Part shown: in pieces, positions 51,036 through 62,305 of the stretch
How positions within the stretch are numbered: position 1 is the stretch's first letter
How the letters are laid out: each line of letters starts with the position of its first letter
NCBI GenBank assembly: GCA_013398275.1
Contig: VZSE01014922.1
Location: 6,586,963 to 6,650,962, forward strand
DNA from: Promerops cafer
Taxonomy: Eukaryota; Chordata; Aves; Passeriformes; Nectariniidae
Length of the DNA: 64,000 nucleotides
Reading direction: 5' to 3'
Notes under the pieces: generated by a model
The model's database searches: none
What the model was told of the DNA's origin: nothing
Seen by the model: only the letters and a program-made list of their open reading frames with translations
Position numbers and translations under genes: made by a program

Positions 51036-51424
51036 NNNNNNNNNNNNNNNNNNNNNNNNNNNNNNNNNNNNNNNNNNNNNNNNNNNNNNNNNNNNNNNNN
51101 NNNNNNNNNNNNNNNNNNNNNNNNNNNNNNNNNNNNNNNNNNNNNNNNNNNNNNNNNNNNNNNNNNNNNNNNNNNNNNNNNNNNNNNNNNNNNNNNNNNN
51201 NNNNNNNNNNNNNNNNNNNNNNNNNNNNNNNNNNNNNNNNNNNNNNNNNNNNNNNNNNNNNNNNNNNNNNNNNNNNNNNNNNNNNNNNNNNNNNNNNNNN
51301 NNNNNNNNNNNNNNNNNNNNNNNNNNNNNNNNNNNNNNNNNNNNNNNNNNNNNNNNNNNNNNNNNNNNNNNNNNNNNNNNNNNNNNNNNNNNNNNNNNNN
51401 NNNNNNNNNNNNNNNNNNNNNNNN
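51036..51424. other. assembly gap (389 Ns)
   Basis: A block of unresolved bases whose length is not a round number, so it may be a size-estimated gap. Frames reported across it are meaningless. It is bordered by a poly(A) run 8 bp to its left and a 14 nt poly(G) run directly on its right. Confidence 0.99.
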
Positions 51425-51438
51425 GGGGGGGGGGGGGG
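51425..51438. repeat. poly(G) run at gap edge, 14 nt
   Basis: Fourteen consecutive G residues abut the Ns and are followed by TGATGCACC. Such a run can fold as a G-quadruplex or can be a base-calling artefact at a read end. Either would help explain the gap. Confidence 0.95.
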
Positions 51439-54190
51439 TGATGCACCAGCACAAAAGGGCACAAAAGCAATGGGTCATTTGCCACCAGTTAATAAATAGA
51501 GACAAACCTGTGCTTTTGGGGATGTGTGTGGCAGCAGTAGCACGACATTAATCCCCCTCAGGACACAGCAGGAGTATCAGGCTGTTGCAAGGCCTGCAGA
51601 GACATTTCCCGAGTGCTTCAGGATATGGATCCATGAGTCAGCTCTCTCCTGGTGAATTTTAGGGGAACTTGTCTGCAAATTGATGCAGAAGGTGAGAAAG
51701 AGGAAGCACCAGGGCTGTGAAGCATGTGGATAACATTGGAGGACTCTTAATGGAGAGCTGTCATAGTCACATCCTGGCTGCAAAATGAGAGGTTATTAAC
51801 AGGAGTGACTCTTGAACTTGACTTGAGTGTACTACTACACTCAGACTATTCAGTTTCATGTTAAAAAGATGGGGACTAAGAATAAAACCAGGTAGGAGCC
51901 TGCATTAGTGCTTACAGAAGTGGGATAGCCTCCAAACAAAAGTCTTTGGACAGCTGGGAGATACTACAGCCAAAATGAAAATGGAACGAACAAACAGGCC
52001 AAATAAACCTAGACGTTTTGACAATAATTAGGGTTAAAATGGTTTATTTATGCCAAAGGAAATATTCATTTTGAGGCTATTTAACCTGCTTTTGTTTTCC
52101 AATGCCTTTTTGAATTTTTAACTTTAGGTTGCCCAAATGAAAAAGATTTTCAATAAAAAATCTCAGAATGTTTAAATTGGAAAAGTATTGAAGCAAAGTG
52201 TATAATTTTTTCAGAAATTAAACAGTTCATTTTCAAAATGATTAATTGAGGATAATACTTCTTAGAAGGATCTTCTGACTCCATCTGCTGTGAGAGTCAG
52301 TGCATGGGACAGAACATCTGTTTAACAATGCTGGTAGAAATGCACGTGTCTCTAATTTCCTTTCTTTTGGCTTGATTAGTATTGCTACACTAATGTGCTG
52401 TATCTTGGGCAGCTGTCTAGCATCTCTGATGGTTCTCAGTCTAGAGATAATATCTCTTTCAGATGTCATTTTTAGGATAGATGATCTTACAAGGAAGCTG
52501 TTAATCAAGAAACTTGTGTTTCAGGAGATAGTGTCAGACAAAACTGCTTCATGGAAACTCTTCAACAGAGAAAGAAAAAAGCTTTAAAAGTAGAAATAAA
52601 AGTATCAGAAAGTTTCAATGGCATGCGTCCAAGCATTAAGAAGTGCCAGATTTTAATTTTATTTGAAAATCCTAAATTCACTCCCCTTGTGCAAATAATC
52701 AAATCTTTACTAATGTATTTTAGATATTTTCCACAGAATTTAAGCTCCAGTGGGCAATGTGTGCTCTGTTAATGATCAACTAATCAATATTTTGTATGAT
52801 CCCACACATTCAGTGGCTGGTCTTTTTTGAACTATTCTTTGCTGTTTAGAAATAATCCAGAGCCAAGACACCTGACAGAGGACCAAATTACAGCTGATCA
52901 GCACAATGTGAGCCTCTGCACAGGACAACAGGTTCCCACTGACTCTGGGACAGCTGCTTGAATATACATTTCCCAGCTCCTTGGCACTTGCTGGGTATCT
53001 GAATCAGACTTTGATCTGAAGATGGAATTACTAATTCATCTCTGCATCAGTGTAGTATGTGAATACTGCACAAACATTAATTACTCAGATCATTAATTTC
53101 TACAAAATACCTGCAATGTGAAGACAGATTGTTACCCTAGATTTAGAGATACAGGAAAACTTTGAATAAAATTTTCGTTAAATAGTATAATATGTTCGCT
53201 GTTAGTGTTTGCTACATGCAAGCCCTCCCAGGGGGCTGTATGTCATAACCACCCTCATAATTCAGGGTGTCTTCATGAATGATGACACCTCCCACTTCTC
53301 ATTTGCATATCCCTCTTCCTCTGGCTCTTCCCCATACGTTTTCCTTGCCTTTGCACTTCATTCTCCACTTGGGGATGTCTCTGATTTCCCATACCCTGAG
53401 CCCAGTTTGTCTTACACTTTTCTGAAGACCCAATTGTCTCCAGGAAACAGAGTCAGAGACTAGAACAGATGAGACCAAAATGTATTGGATGTGGCTAAAT
53501 CTATAAATCACTTTATATCAGTGCTGTGTGCACTAGAGTTTTCCAGGGTAAATGAAATACTGTCCTTGTCTTCAAAGAGGAAGATGCAACCCAAAGATGA
53601 AGTAGCACAATGAGCACAGAACAGAATAGCCTGGGTAGTAGAGACTAATATTTAACATATAGTAGCAGTTTCCTGGAGAAAGGAGGGATGAGGTAGTTCC
53701 ACGGGTAGGTGTGAACAGCTTTCAGAGGATATAAAAGTAAAAGTGGAAAATGTCTTTTTTGTCAAAGAACTTGTAAGGCAAGTTCTGAATAAGAATTTGT
53801 CATCAAAGCTGGAGATAAGCTTATGAAGATGTTTATGTAGGGAAAATAGAAGTGAGGCCTTCCTGTAAGACAGTACAGAGGTCTCTTGACAAGGATGGTC
53901 ATCACTAAAAGAATAAAATTGTACTGAACTACTGCTGCTGTGATAGGAAGAAAATGGGAATGACAGGAATATCGCTAATGTACCTGTAAATGGTGCGTTA
54001 TTCCATAAGAATCCTTTCTTATGCATTTGTGGGTTAAATGCCATTATTTCTCTTTGTTTTGCACTGTGCAAATGTTTGTCTTCATAATTCTGCACACACA
54101 AGCAGTATTTTTTAAAAGTGCTATGTGGTAAAAATTGAGTGATTCAGAGTTAAAGATGACGGCTTATCTGTCTGCCTGGAAATGCAGGGT
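51439..54190. other. unassigned region right of the gap
   Basis: No gene or known repeat is recognised. Open frames reach 149 codons on the minus strand (53652-54101, serine- and phenylalanine-rich, no domain). Confidence 0.45.
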
Positions 54191-54224
54191 ATGGTCCTGC
54201 AAACATTTCCATTCCTGTTTGACA

Positions 54225-54285
54225 CTTGTGAGTCAGCCTTGAATAACTTGCCCAGGGTCACTCAATAACAATACTGCCAGACCAT
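54225..54285 (-). mobile_element. possible MIR/CORE-SINE relic
   Basis: The plus strand reads AATAACTTGCCCAGGGTCAC, then TCAATAACAATACTGCCAGACC. This closely parallels the reverse complement of the MIR core, which I remember as TAACTTGCCCAAGGTCAC followed by an AGTGGCAGAGCC word about 10 bp later. MIR-type SINEs older than the bird-mammal split are known (an amniote MIR family exists in repeat libraries). Only about 60 bp is convincing, and neither the tRNA-derived head nor the LINE-derived tail is recognised. Chance is possible. Confidence 0.4.
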
Positions 54286-57200
54286 AAGGAATTTTTTCAT
54301 GTGTATTTGTAGGATTCTCTCTGTCTAGAGTTAGCTAAATTCCACAGGAAATAACTTTCTAAACAGCATGCAGGAAAATATTCACTGTGAGAGATTTACT
54401 GTGCATCTTTAGCCTTTTTTCCTCAGGGCAAATTTCTGTTTATGTAGGAATTAAACTTAGGAAGCAGCAGTCATGGTAGCAGTTGTGTAGCAAATGGCCA
54501 GAAGCAGACTGCTATTGCTGTAACTCTGCCTGAGCTTTAAATGCACTTCAAATATTCAGAATTTTTCATAAATTTTATTTGATCATCTCTTCAAACACCA
54601 GCAGTACATAGCATGCAATGCTTTTTATTAAATAACAAATCTTTCCTTGAGCATGGGTTTCCTCCTACAGAAATATACATCATTTTGGATTTGTAAATGA
54701 CCAAAGACACATGGGAGTGGAATAATGGAAGTCCTATTTTCCCATAAAGCAGGAGATAGAAATTGCTATACCTAAGCAAAATGTAACCTGAATCATTGGT
54801 CAGTGTTCAAATGTTTTAATTAAGAAGATTAATTGTCATGAAAAGTAATGTAAATTCTTGGTGCAATCTTCAAAACTCTGTAGAAATAAATAACAGCACA
54901 AAATATCCTGATTCACAAATCCTCAGGTCTGTGGATTTTCAGGGAATTCTTGGTTTAAGAAACATTGTCCTGCTTCTCAGTCCAGCTCTGGTGCTACAGC
55001 TTTCCTTCTCTGCTGCACACATCTTTCAAATCAGTATCCTAACCCAAGCTCTTGCAGCCAGGGGAATTGCCCTGGTTAGGGCTCCTCAAGCTCTGTCTGC
55101 AGTTAAATGTGTCAGGAGCAGATTCTTTGTCTGTGCCAGTTTCACTTCAGGAAAGAGTTTAATTGCTTGAATCTGAAAGATGTGCATGGCAAATTCATGA
55201 ATTCCACTGAGGTCTGTGTTTGTCTGTGGGTCAGCACCCTCGAGAACAACCATTAGAATCTTTCTGCATAACTATATGGCCAGAAACAAATTTCAGCAAT
55301 TGAATGAAGATAAATGACCTCATCCATCTGAACTTCTGGAGTCAGCAAGCTGGAACTGGGAAAACCATCACACTGTCACATATCTGGTTGTTACATCTAC
55401 TTAGGGCAAAAAAAGTACCATGAGGACAACCCTTCATATTTTCACACTTCAGAACCTGGCAAAGTTTAGGAAAACAGAGGCAAAGGGATAAAACCCCCAA
55501 ACAGTAAAAGACTAAATGTATATTCTCTCTTCTAAAGGCACTCTTAAGATTTAAATAATGGTTATCCTTCTGCAATTTATGAACATTGTTCTCTCACTTC
55601 CTGTCATCCCATCAGCTGAGAAGCCATATGAACTCTGCGATGCTGTGAAGATTTAATTGAACCTCTTTCACTTTGCACCATTATCCTCACAGTGTCACTC
55701 GGGCTGTGATGTGGTGATGAAGTGTGTCTCTCCATAAAGTGTCCTCCATTTAGGAGGATCAGAAAGTGTGGCCAAATATAATTAAGTCCTCATACAGTAC
55801 AAATGCATGTTGTTGGCTCAAATTTGTGGAAATGGATGTAATTGGGTTAATTTTATTCAGCATATTTTAGGCTATATCAATTTTTTTGTCTGCACCATGC
55901 TGGATTCTGTGTTGTCTGCTTCCACAGTTTATATGGTTGCATGGCAATGCTAGATTCAGATTTAAAAAGTCAGATATTAATTATCATTATCAAAGTATTC
56001 GCTTTCATTTTATAGACCATGAAGTAAATTATATAGAGAGAGTGAAAACCTGTGCTTTGCGTTCCTGAGGTTGGAGAGCACTGGAGAGAATTCAAGCTCC
56101 TCCCCAAGTATTCTTCTCTAGTTATAATGCTTGGGTACTCGGATCATGGAGATGAGCAAATATAGGTGATAAGTGTAATTAAAATAACTTCCTAATCAAT
56201 GCAGGCCACATTCAATAATTACCACCAGTTGATGTACTGGGAGTTAAGGACGCTGATCCCAGTTTATGGTTTTAAGCCATATTTTCTTATTCCATTATAA
56301 ATATATCGTTCACTTCACCTGTATATCTGAGGTGCAGTATGATTACTGTTGTCACTTTTGACCTAGCAACCAAAAAAATATGCTTGGCTCTGTTAAGTCT
56401 TCTACTTTTACTACAATACTTTCTAAAATTTGCTCATCTGGGGATGTTCACTTGTGCTGGCCCAGCACAGCAGTAACAGACTAAAGCACATTAGAATAAT
56501 TGTCTTGGCTGCCTTAAAAAAATGATTTTATGTTTCCATCTAGAAAAGGTCCCCTTTAAAATGTTTGTATGTTTAGCTTTAGGAGCAGAGATATTCAGTT
56601 ATATCTTCTGTATCCCTGCCTGAGATATGTGACATTTCAGTCATTCGGCTTCTTTGACAGGGGTGCAAAATGACATTTTACATGCTCTGCTGCAATGTAT
56701 CCTCTGCCTTTTGCAGAAGTACAGAGCTGTTTGACTCTGTGGTACCAGTACTGCCACACAGCTGCTTTAATTCAACAACATAATTGACTAGATGCTGAAT
56801 GTATCATGTTATGGGGATGGTTTGTCACCAAGAAGAGCCTCTGCTTATTGACAGCTTATTTTCTTTAACAATAAGATTGAATGTTTAACAGAGAGACACT
56901 GAGATGCCAACTTAGAGTCCCAACTACTTAGTGCAATGTAGCCCCACTATTTTAGAGGAAAGGAGATTAGAGGATTACCATGTATTTGCATTGTCATTAA
57001 TGACCATAAAAAGGTTTGGGGGTTAGTGTTCAGGGCAGAATTTTTGACTTTAATTTCTACTCTCCTAGTCCATCTGGAAGATATATATAAAGGCACCTGA
57101 ACGCCCTACCTTTTTGCATCTTGCAATCTGCTGATCTCCATTTGTGCATTCACACATGGAAAATCAAGAAAAATGTACTGCCAGAGTTATGGAGGTTTAA

Positions 57201-59263
57201 AGGCACAAAGGAATCCAAATTTCTAGTAAGAAATAACATCTTCTATTAGAGACATTAATATAATTTGAACACATAAACTAGCTTTAGGGTGCAGATGCCC
57301 TTCAGGAGAGGAAATTTAGATCTGTAAGACCTGCTGATCATTATCAGTGGGATATGCTACAGAGAGCAAATGAACATTATATGCCTCTTCAGCTCTTTTC
57401 AGGCTTTTAAATACCTTTCTAAACCAGAGGTGGTAAGGGTGTCTTTCCTTAAAAATCAGAGTATGGACACATAGACAGCCTGTGGGATTCCCAAACCAAA
57501 ATCCCTCCTTTATCTGAAAAAGGATTAGTACATATCCTCCTCCTTTGTGAATACCTAAACACTTCAGCTGCTTGGAGATTGTTATGCAATGGGGCTTTTA
57601 TCAGTTTCTTCTTTGTATTCTTTTCCACTTCCCATAAGACAGCAAGCTCATATTGTGAAGCAGGTGTTCACTACTCACCAGTGAATACCCAGACTACTAG
57701 ATGATAGAATTTTTTTCCTGTTTTTTTTCAGTTTAGGAAACACCCTCAAATGTAGGTATCAATCCTGGCTGTAATTGCTGCAATATCTATAACCAGTCTA
57801 CCAGAGATTTGGTCTAGTGATGTTATGGATGTTCTGCTACTTCACATGTCTGAAATAAAGATGTATTTCTTAATATGTGGATGACACATGAAGAAATACA
57901 GTATGTAGAGTTCTACCAGAAAACACAACAAACTCTTGGTGAAGAGCTACAATTTGCTAAAGCCCAAATAAAAACTTTCTATTCTCATCCAAGACAGTCT
58001 TGTCCTTGGTGCCTGTAGCTGTCTCAGAGCATCCAGGAGCTATTCTGGAGTAATGAGGAAGGTAAATGATCTTACACTCAATTCCCCTTTTAGCTCTTTA
58101 TCATCAGAAGGGGTAGGCAGATTTGACAGAGCAATTTTTGGCCCTTCTTTATAGAGAAAGAAAATGTTGTGAAGCCAGGAGTCTTGAGAACTCATGGAAT
58201 TCTACTGGTTGCATGCAGGGAATTTAAAGGACAAGCAACACGGATTTTTTTCTAGAGTTTTTCTAATTTAGAACTACATTATGGAGTGCAATGCTAAGCA
58301 CCCAGTTGTGGTTACAGAGCTGGAGGTAAATTGGAGTCTTGACAGAAAGAGATGGGAATGACTAATACAATTTTAAAACTGCTTACTCAGATTAGTATTT
58401 TTTCCCTGTCCTTTCCCTGCTGTTATTACCAAATCCCAGAAAGGTGTTTTTTAAGAAGAAGGACTGCAATGCATTTCCTGTATGTTAATAGAATCCCAGA
58501 GGGTAGTGAGGTGTTGCTGTGGTCCAAGTAATAAGACACATATTGGAATGAAGAGAGATGTAATTACTCTAGCAAAGAGTACAGTAGCTGTAGCATTCAT
58601 CTGTCATTTAGTCCATCACGGAGCCTTATCCCCAGCCTAAGGTAAAGGTGCATATTCCTGTTTATTACAGTGCAATAATTCTGGTTCCAGCTGCCGACAT
58701 GGCCTTTTACCCAAACAACTAGGCTGTCAGATGCCAGTAGAAAGGAGTATTCAATGGGAGGAAGAGCACGGAAAGTTAACAGGAACAAGTTTTACCAAAT
58801 ATATTTAGAATGAAAAATCATCTTTTTACTAAGTTAAGCACAAAATGCATGGATCTTGCAGCAGCTCTTAGGAATAGAGCTGTAAATCTCCTCTCTGAGT
58901 TTCAAGAAATACAGTATCTGATCAATAAACTGACCAAACACTAATTATTTGTAGTGGAAAATTGCCTCCCTGGCTACTAAAATTATGGAGCAAAGGCTCT
59001 TTTCAATTTGAGAAGGCACTTCATTATATGAGTAGTCCAAAGAAACAGATCAATCTCCTATCCCTAAAGTCAAGGAGCCTCATCTGGCCTGAAAATAGTG
59101 AGACATGCAACTAGGTCTGTCCTCTGCATTTATTTGGTCAGAATAAGAAACATTCGTTAAAGCTTGACAATCAGTTGTCTTCCCAGAAGTTGAACACAAT
59201 TGAGTTCTACATGTAGGCAGAATATTCTTCTTCAATGCACAAATTCCTCTAATGATTCCCTGT

Positions 59264-59264
<1 letters not shown>

Positions 59265-59314
<50 letters not shown>
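59265..59314. repeat. poly(A) run, 50 nt
   Basis: Fifty consecutive A residues between CCCTGTC and GGCAATATA. It is the longest homopolymer in the window. CR1 lacks poly(A) tails, and no processed gene copy is recognised upstream on the plus strand. The phenylalanine run in the antisense frame 59249-59542 is just this tract. Confidence 0.97.
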
Positions 59315-59318
<4 letters not shown>

Positions 59319-60220
59319 ATATATAAAGTACTTACAGGTGTCTTAAATATGATGGTCATGATAATGGTAATGTTGATGATGGTATATTTCTTCAAGTTCA
59401 TTTGCCCTGTTTCAAAGAGGAAATTGGATCTAGGATCATTCGAAGCTTCATCAAATGGAGAAGCTGTAAAATAAAAATTACTTCCTGCCACAGTTCTTAT
59501 AAACCTCCCCTTCCTGCATCTCCTTCCCTCCATGTATAACATTCCCCCTCTAGGTTCATAATGATGATTTAATCTCCTTCACTCTTGCTTTATGGGAGCC
59601 AGTAGCTGAAACTCTATTTAGATTGATTGTTCTTCACTTGTTATTAACAAGTGGCAAATTAATGGAGATGAACAAAAATGAAAGAGGAGATTTAAATCCA
59701 GCTTCCTCTGCACCACAGGGTTTTGATTTCAGACAGTTTATTCTTAATTTGAAGACAATGGCAGTGAATTGATAATATTCTGGGGTGTGTTAAGATTCAG
59801 TGTGAAGGCTGATGAAGTATTTTGTGGCCTTTTTTGTTCAGATTTAGTTATCACCCAAAACAAGTCTTAATTCTTCCCTGCTGGTGCTCTGCCTGGTGTC
59901 TTTCCCCTTCACTTGGCAAACTCCACACAGGCTGGCTAGATTGCAATGAATAGTGCTATAATATTCCTTATATACTCCTTGTAACTTTTGCAATTGCTTC
60001 ACAACTGGTGCTCCAGACAATTTCTCTGCTATTCTCAGTATAAACCACTGAACATATCAGTTTATAGAAAATTTTAAAATGTTTCTTTCACCTTCAGGTG
60101 AAAATTACCTCTAGCAGGTTTCTGTTGGAGAGCAGGGTCTTATGGGATCTCTGTTCTCAACCCATATTGTTGATGCAATGGAAAGAAGACAAGAAACCTG
60201 CATATTAGTATAATTATGGT

Positions 60221-60247
60221 TATTATCATCATCATCATTATTATTAG
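60221..60247. repeat. (ATC/ATT)n trinucleotide microsatellite
   Basis: Consecutive ATC units pass into ATT units (TATTATCATCATCATCATTATTATTAG), followed by AT-rich degenerate wording. Confidence 0.9.
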
Positions 60248-62237
60248 TATTGTTTGTACTGTCATTGTTATTTAATAATAATTATGATAACAAAAATAAT
60301 CATTGCTGTAACCAAAATACTAGGCTATTTGTACAACATTTTAAAATGTGACTTCTGTCCAAAGCAACACAGTTTCAATTTTTGGCTTGACAGCCTGCTT
60401 AGAAAAAAGCTCAGTGAACAGCTGCAGGTTTCCAATTCCAAATTGCTCATGAAAGAAATACTTCAATTTTAAACATAAGGAGTTAGCAAAGTACTGCACC
60501 TTCCAAGGTGGTGGTGTACTTCAAATTGGATGCATTTCAGACTCTCATTAGGATTCATATGACTTTTCAGTGGTAATTTCCCCATTGTTCCAGTCACTTT
60601 TTTAACTCCTTGTTTTATATGGGGAAATGTTTGTGGAGACTTTTGCAATATGCACTCCACTTGTTAGTCAGCCTCTCTTGCTAAGTGTTTGATCTCAGGT
60701 GCAGGCAAAGAGGAAAAACAGCTCTTGAAATAAGGCTTTTTCAGAACTAGGAAAAGAATGTAAAAGTGATCAGAAGCAGCTTATTTCTCTCCCAGCTCAC
60801 TTTAAATATAAACATGTGACTTACAAAGTCTTCCTATGGGGGCTCTAATCATGTCATGGACCGTGTTATGCTATCTGTAAACCTGTGAAAGATTTCCAAC
60901 ATGATTGGCCATTTCCATGGCCTTTCTAGTTCAGTAGCCATTAAATCAGTTCAGATCAAGACCATGGCAGAAAGCATTAGATGAAGAAGACAAGATCTAA
61001 TTCCAGTAGAAAGCAAATAGTGCTATACTGTGTACAGCAAACAAAGGTGGGTGCACAGTAAGCAAAATGTTGGAGAATACAGAAAAATTTGGAAAACCTA
61101 CAATTCAATTACTGTTGTGGGAGCAAGATACTAAGATAGAAGCTTCAAGCCAAAAATGTCCTCTGATATTTTCCAGGAGTGATTGAAATGAGTGTCTCCC
61201 CCAATTTCACTTTTCCACCTCTCACAGCTGTGAGATTATAATGGAAAATATGAGTACTCTTTAACTGGAAAGTAGGAAAACTAAATTGTTTATTGATGGA
61301 ATGGAATTAACAGTAATAGTTGAAACTGAAGATGAGTGCAAGGAATTAATTAGATCCTCAAGATGCTGTCTGTGCTATAAAAGGCAGATGCACTTCAGTG
61401 CTGAGAGAGGTAAGATAAAGCACATGGGAATACACACATATACCATCATGAGCTCTTAATTGCTATTGCTATCAAGGAGACCTTGGAGTCACTTTGTATA
61501 GTTCTCTGGTGGTCAACATGCAAGCAGAAAGTCAGGAATTTTTTGAAAAGCAATAGAGAATAAAACAGGAAACTTATATCACTTCATAGCTAATCATATC
61601 ACAAGTTGCTATATAACACAAAGAAAAATTATAAGGAGGTTTTATAGAATAAACAAAGTACATATGAGAGTAAGGATCACTGTGGGCTTGCACTTGCCTT
61701 AAGCTATTACTAAGTATCTGCTCATGGCTATTTCCAAAGAAAAGCTGGGTGAGGGAGTTGATCTTAAGTTAGAGACCATAATAAACCATTCTTAAATTCA
61801 TTCATTTCTTGCATTCCTGCTTTTCAAGTAGGTGAGTTTCTCAATGTATCCAACAGTTATTTAACGTATGGTTTTAAGGCAATTCAGCATTACATTCTTT
61901 TAAGAATTTTGGTTACCACATAAATATAGTAGCAGGTCCTAACTAGTCTTTAAACATAATGTCCAATCATAACCTGCTTTAGCTTGATTTATTGAAAAAA
62001 ACCACATAATGCCAGATGAGATTACTGCTCACATATTGTACCATGCACCTGGCTAGGAACGATGCCAGATATATGTCTCAACAGACTTCATGGTAAAATT
62101 CAATGAAAGAATGTATCAAATTCACTCTAATATAAATCCTTCTGCAATAAAAATAATAATTAAAAAAAGAGATCTTATATACAATGAAATAATATGTATA
62201 CTGGGTCTTATTCCCTGTGAGACATGCTGGAGGCATT

Positions 62238-62305
62238 ACATATATTATATGTGTACATGTATACATGTAAAAATGTATACATAAATTATATAGTATATTG
62301 TATAG
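62238..62305. repeat. AT-rich palindromic low-complexity tract
   Basis: TATATTATAT, a perfect 16 bp palindrome TACATGTATACATGTA at 62254-62269, and further ATGTATACAT words follow one another. This is a decayed TA/TG dinucleotide repeat capable of cruciform structure. Confidence 0.8.

Noticed and set aside
50885..51505. Open frames of 150-206 codons across the gap
   Set aside because: They consist mostly of undetermined bases plus poly(A)- and poly(G)-derived residues.
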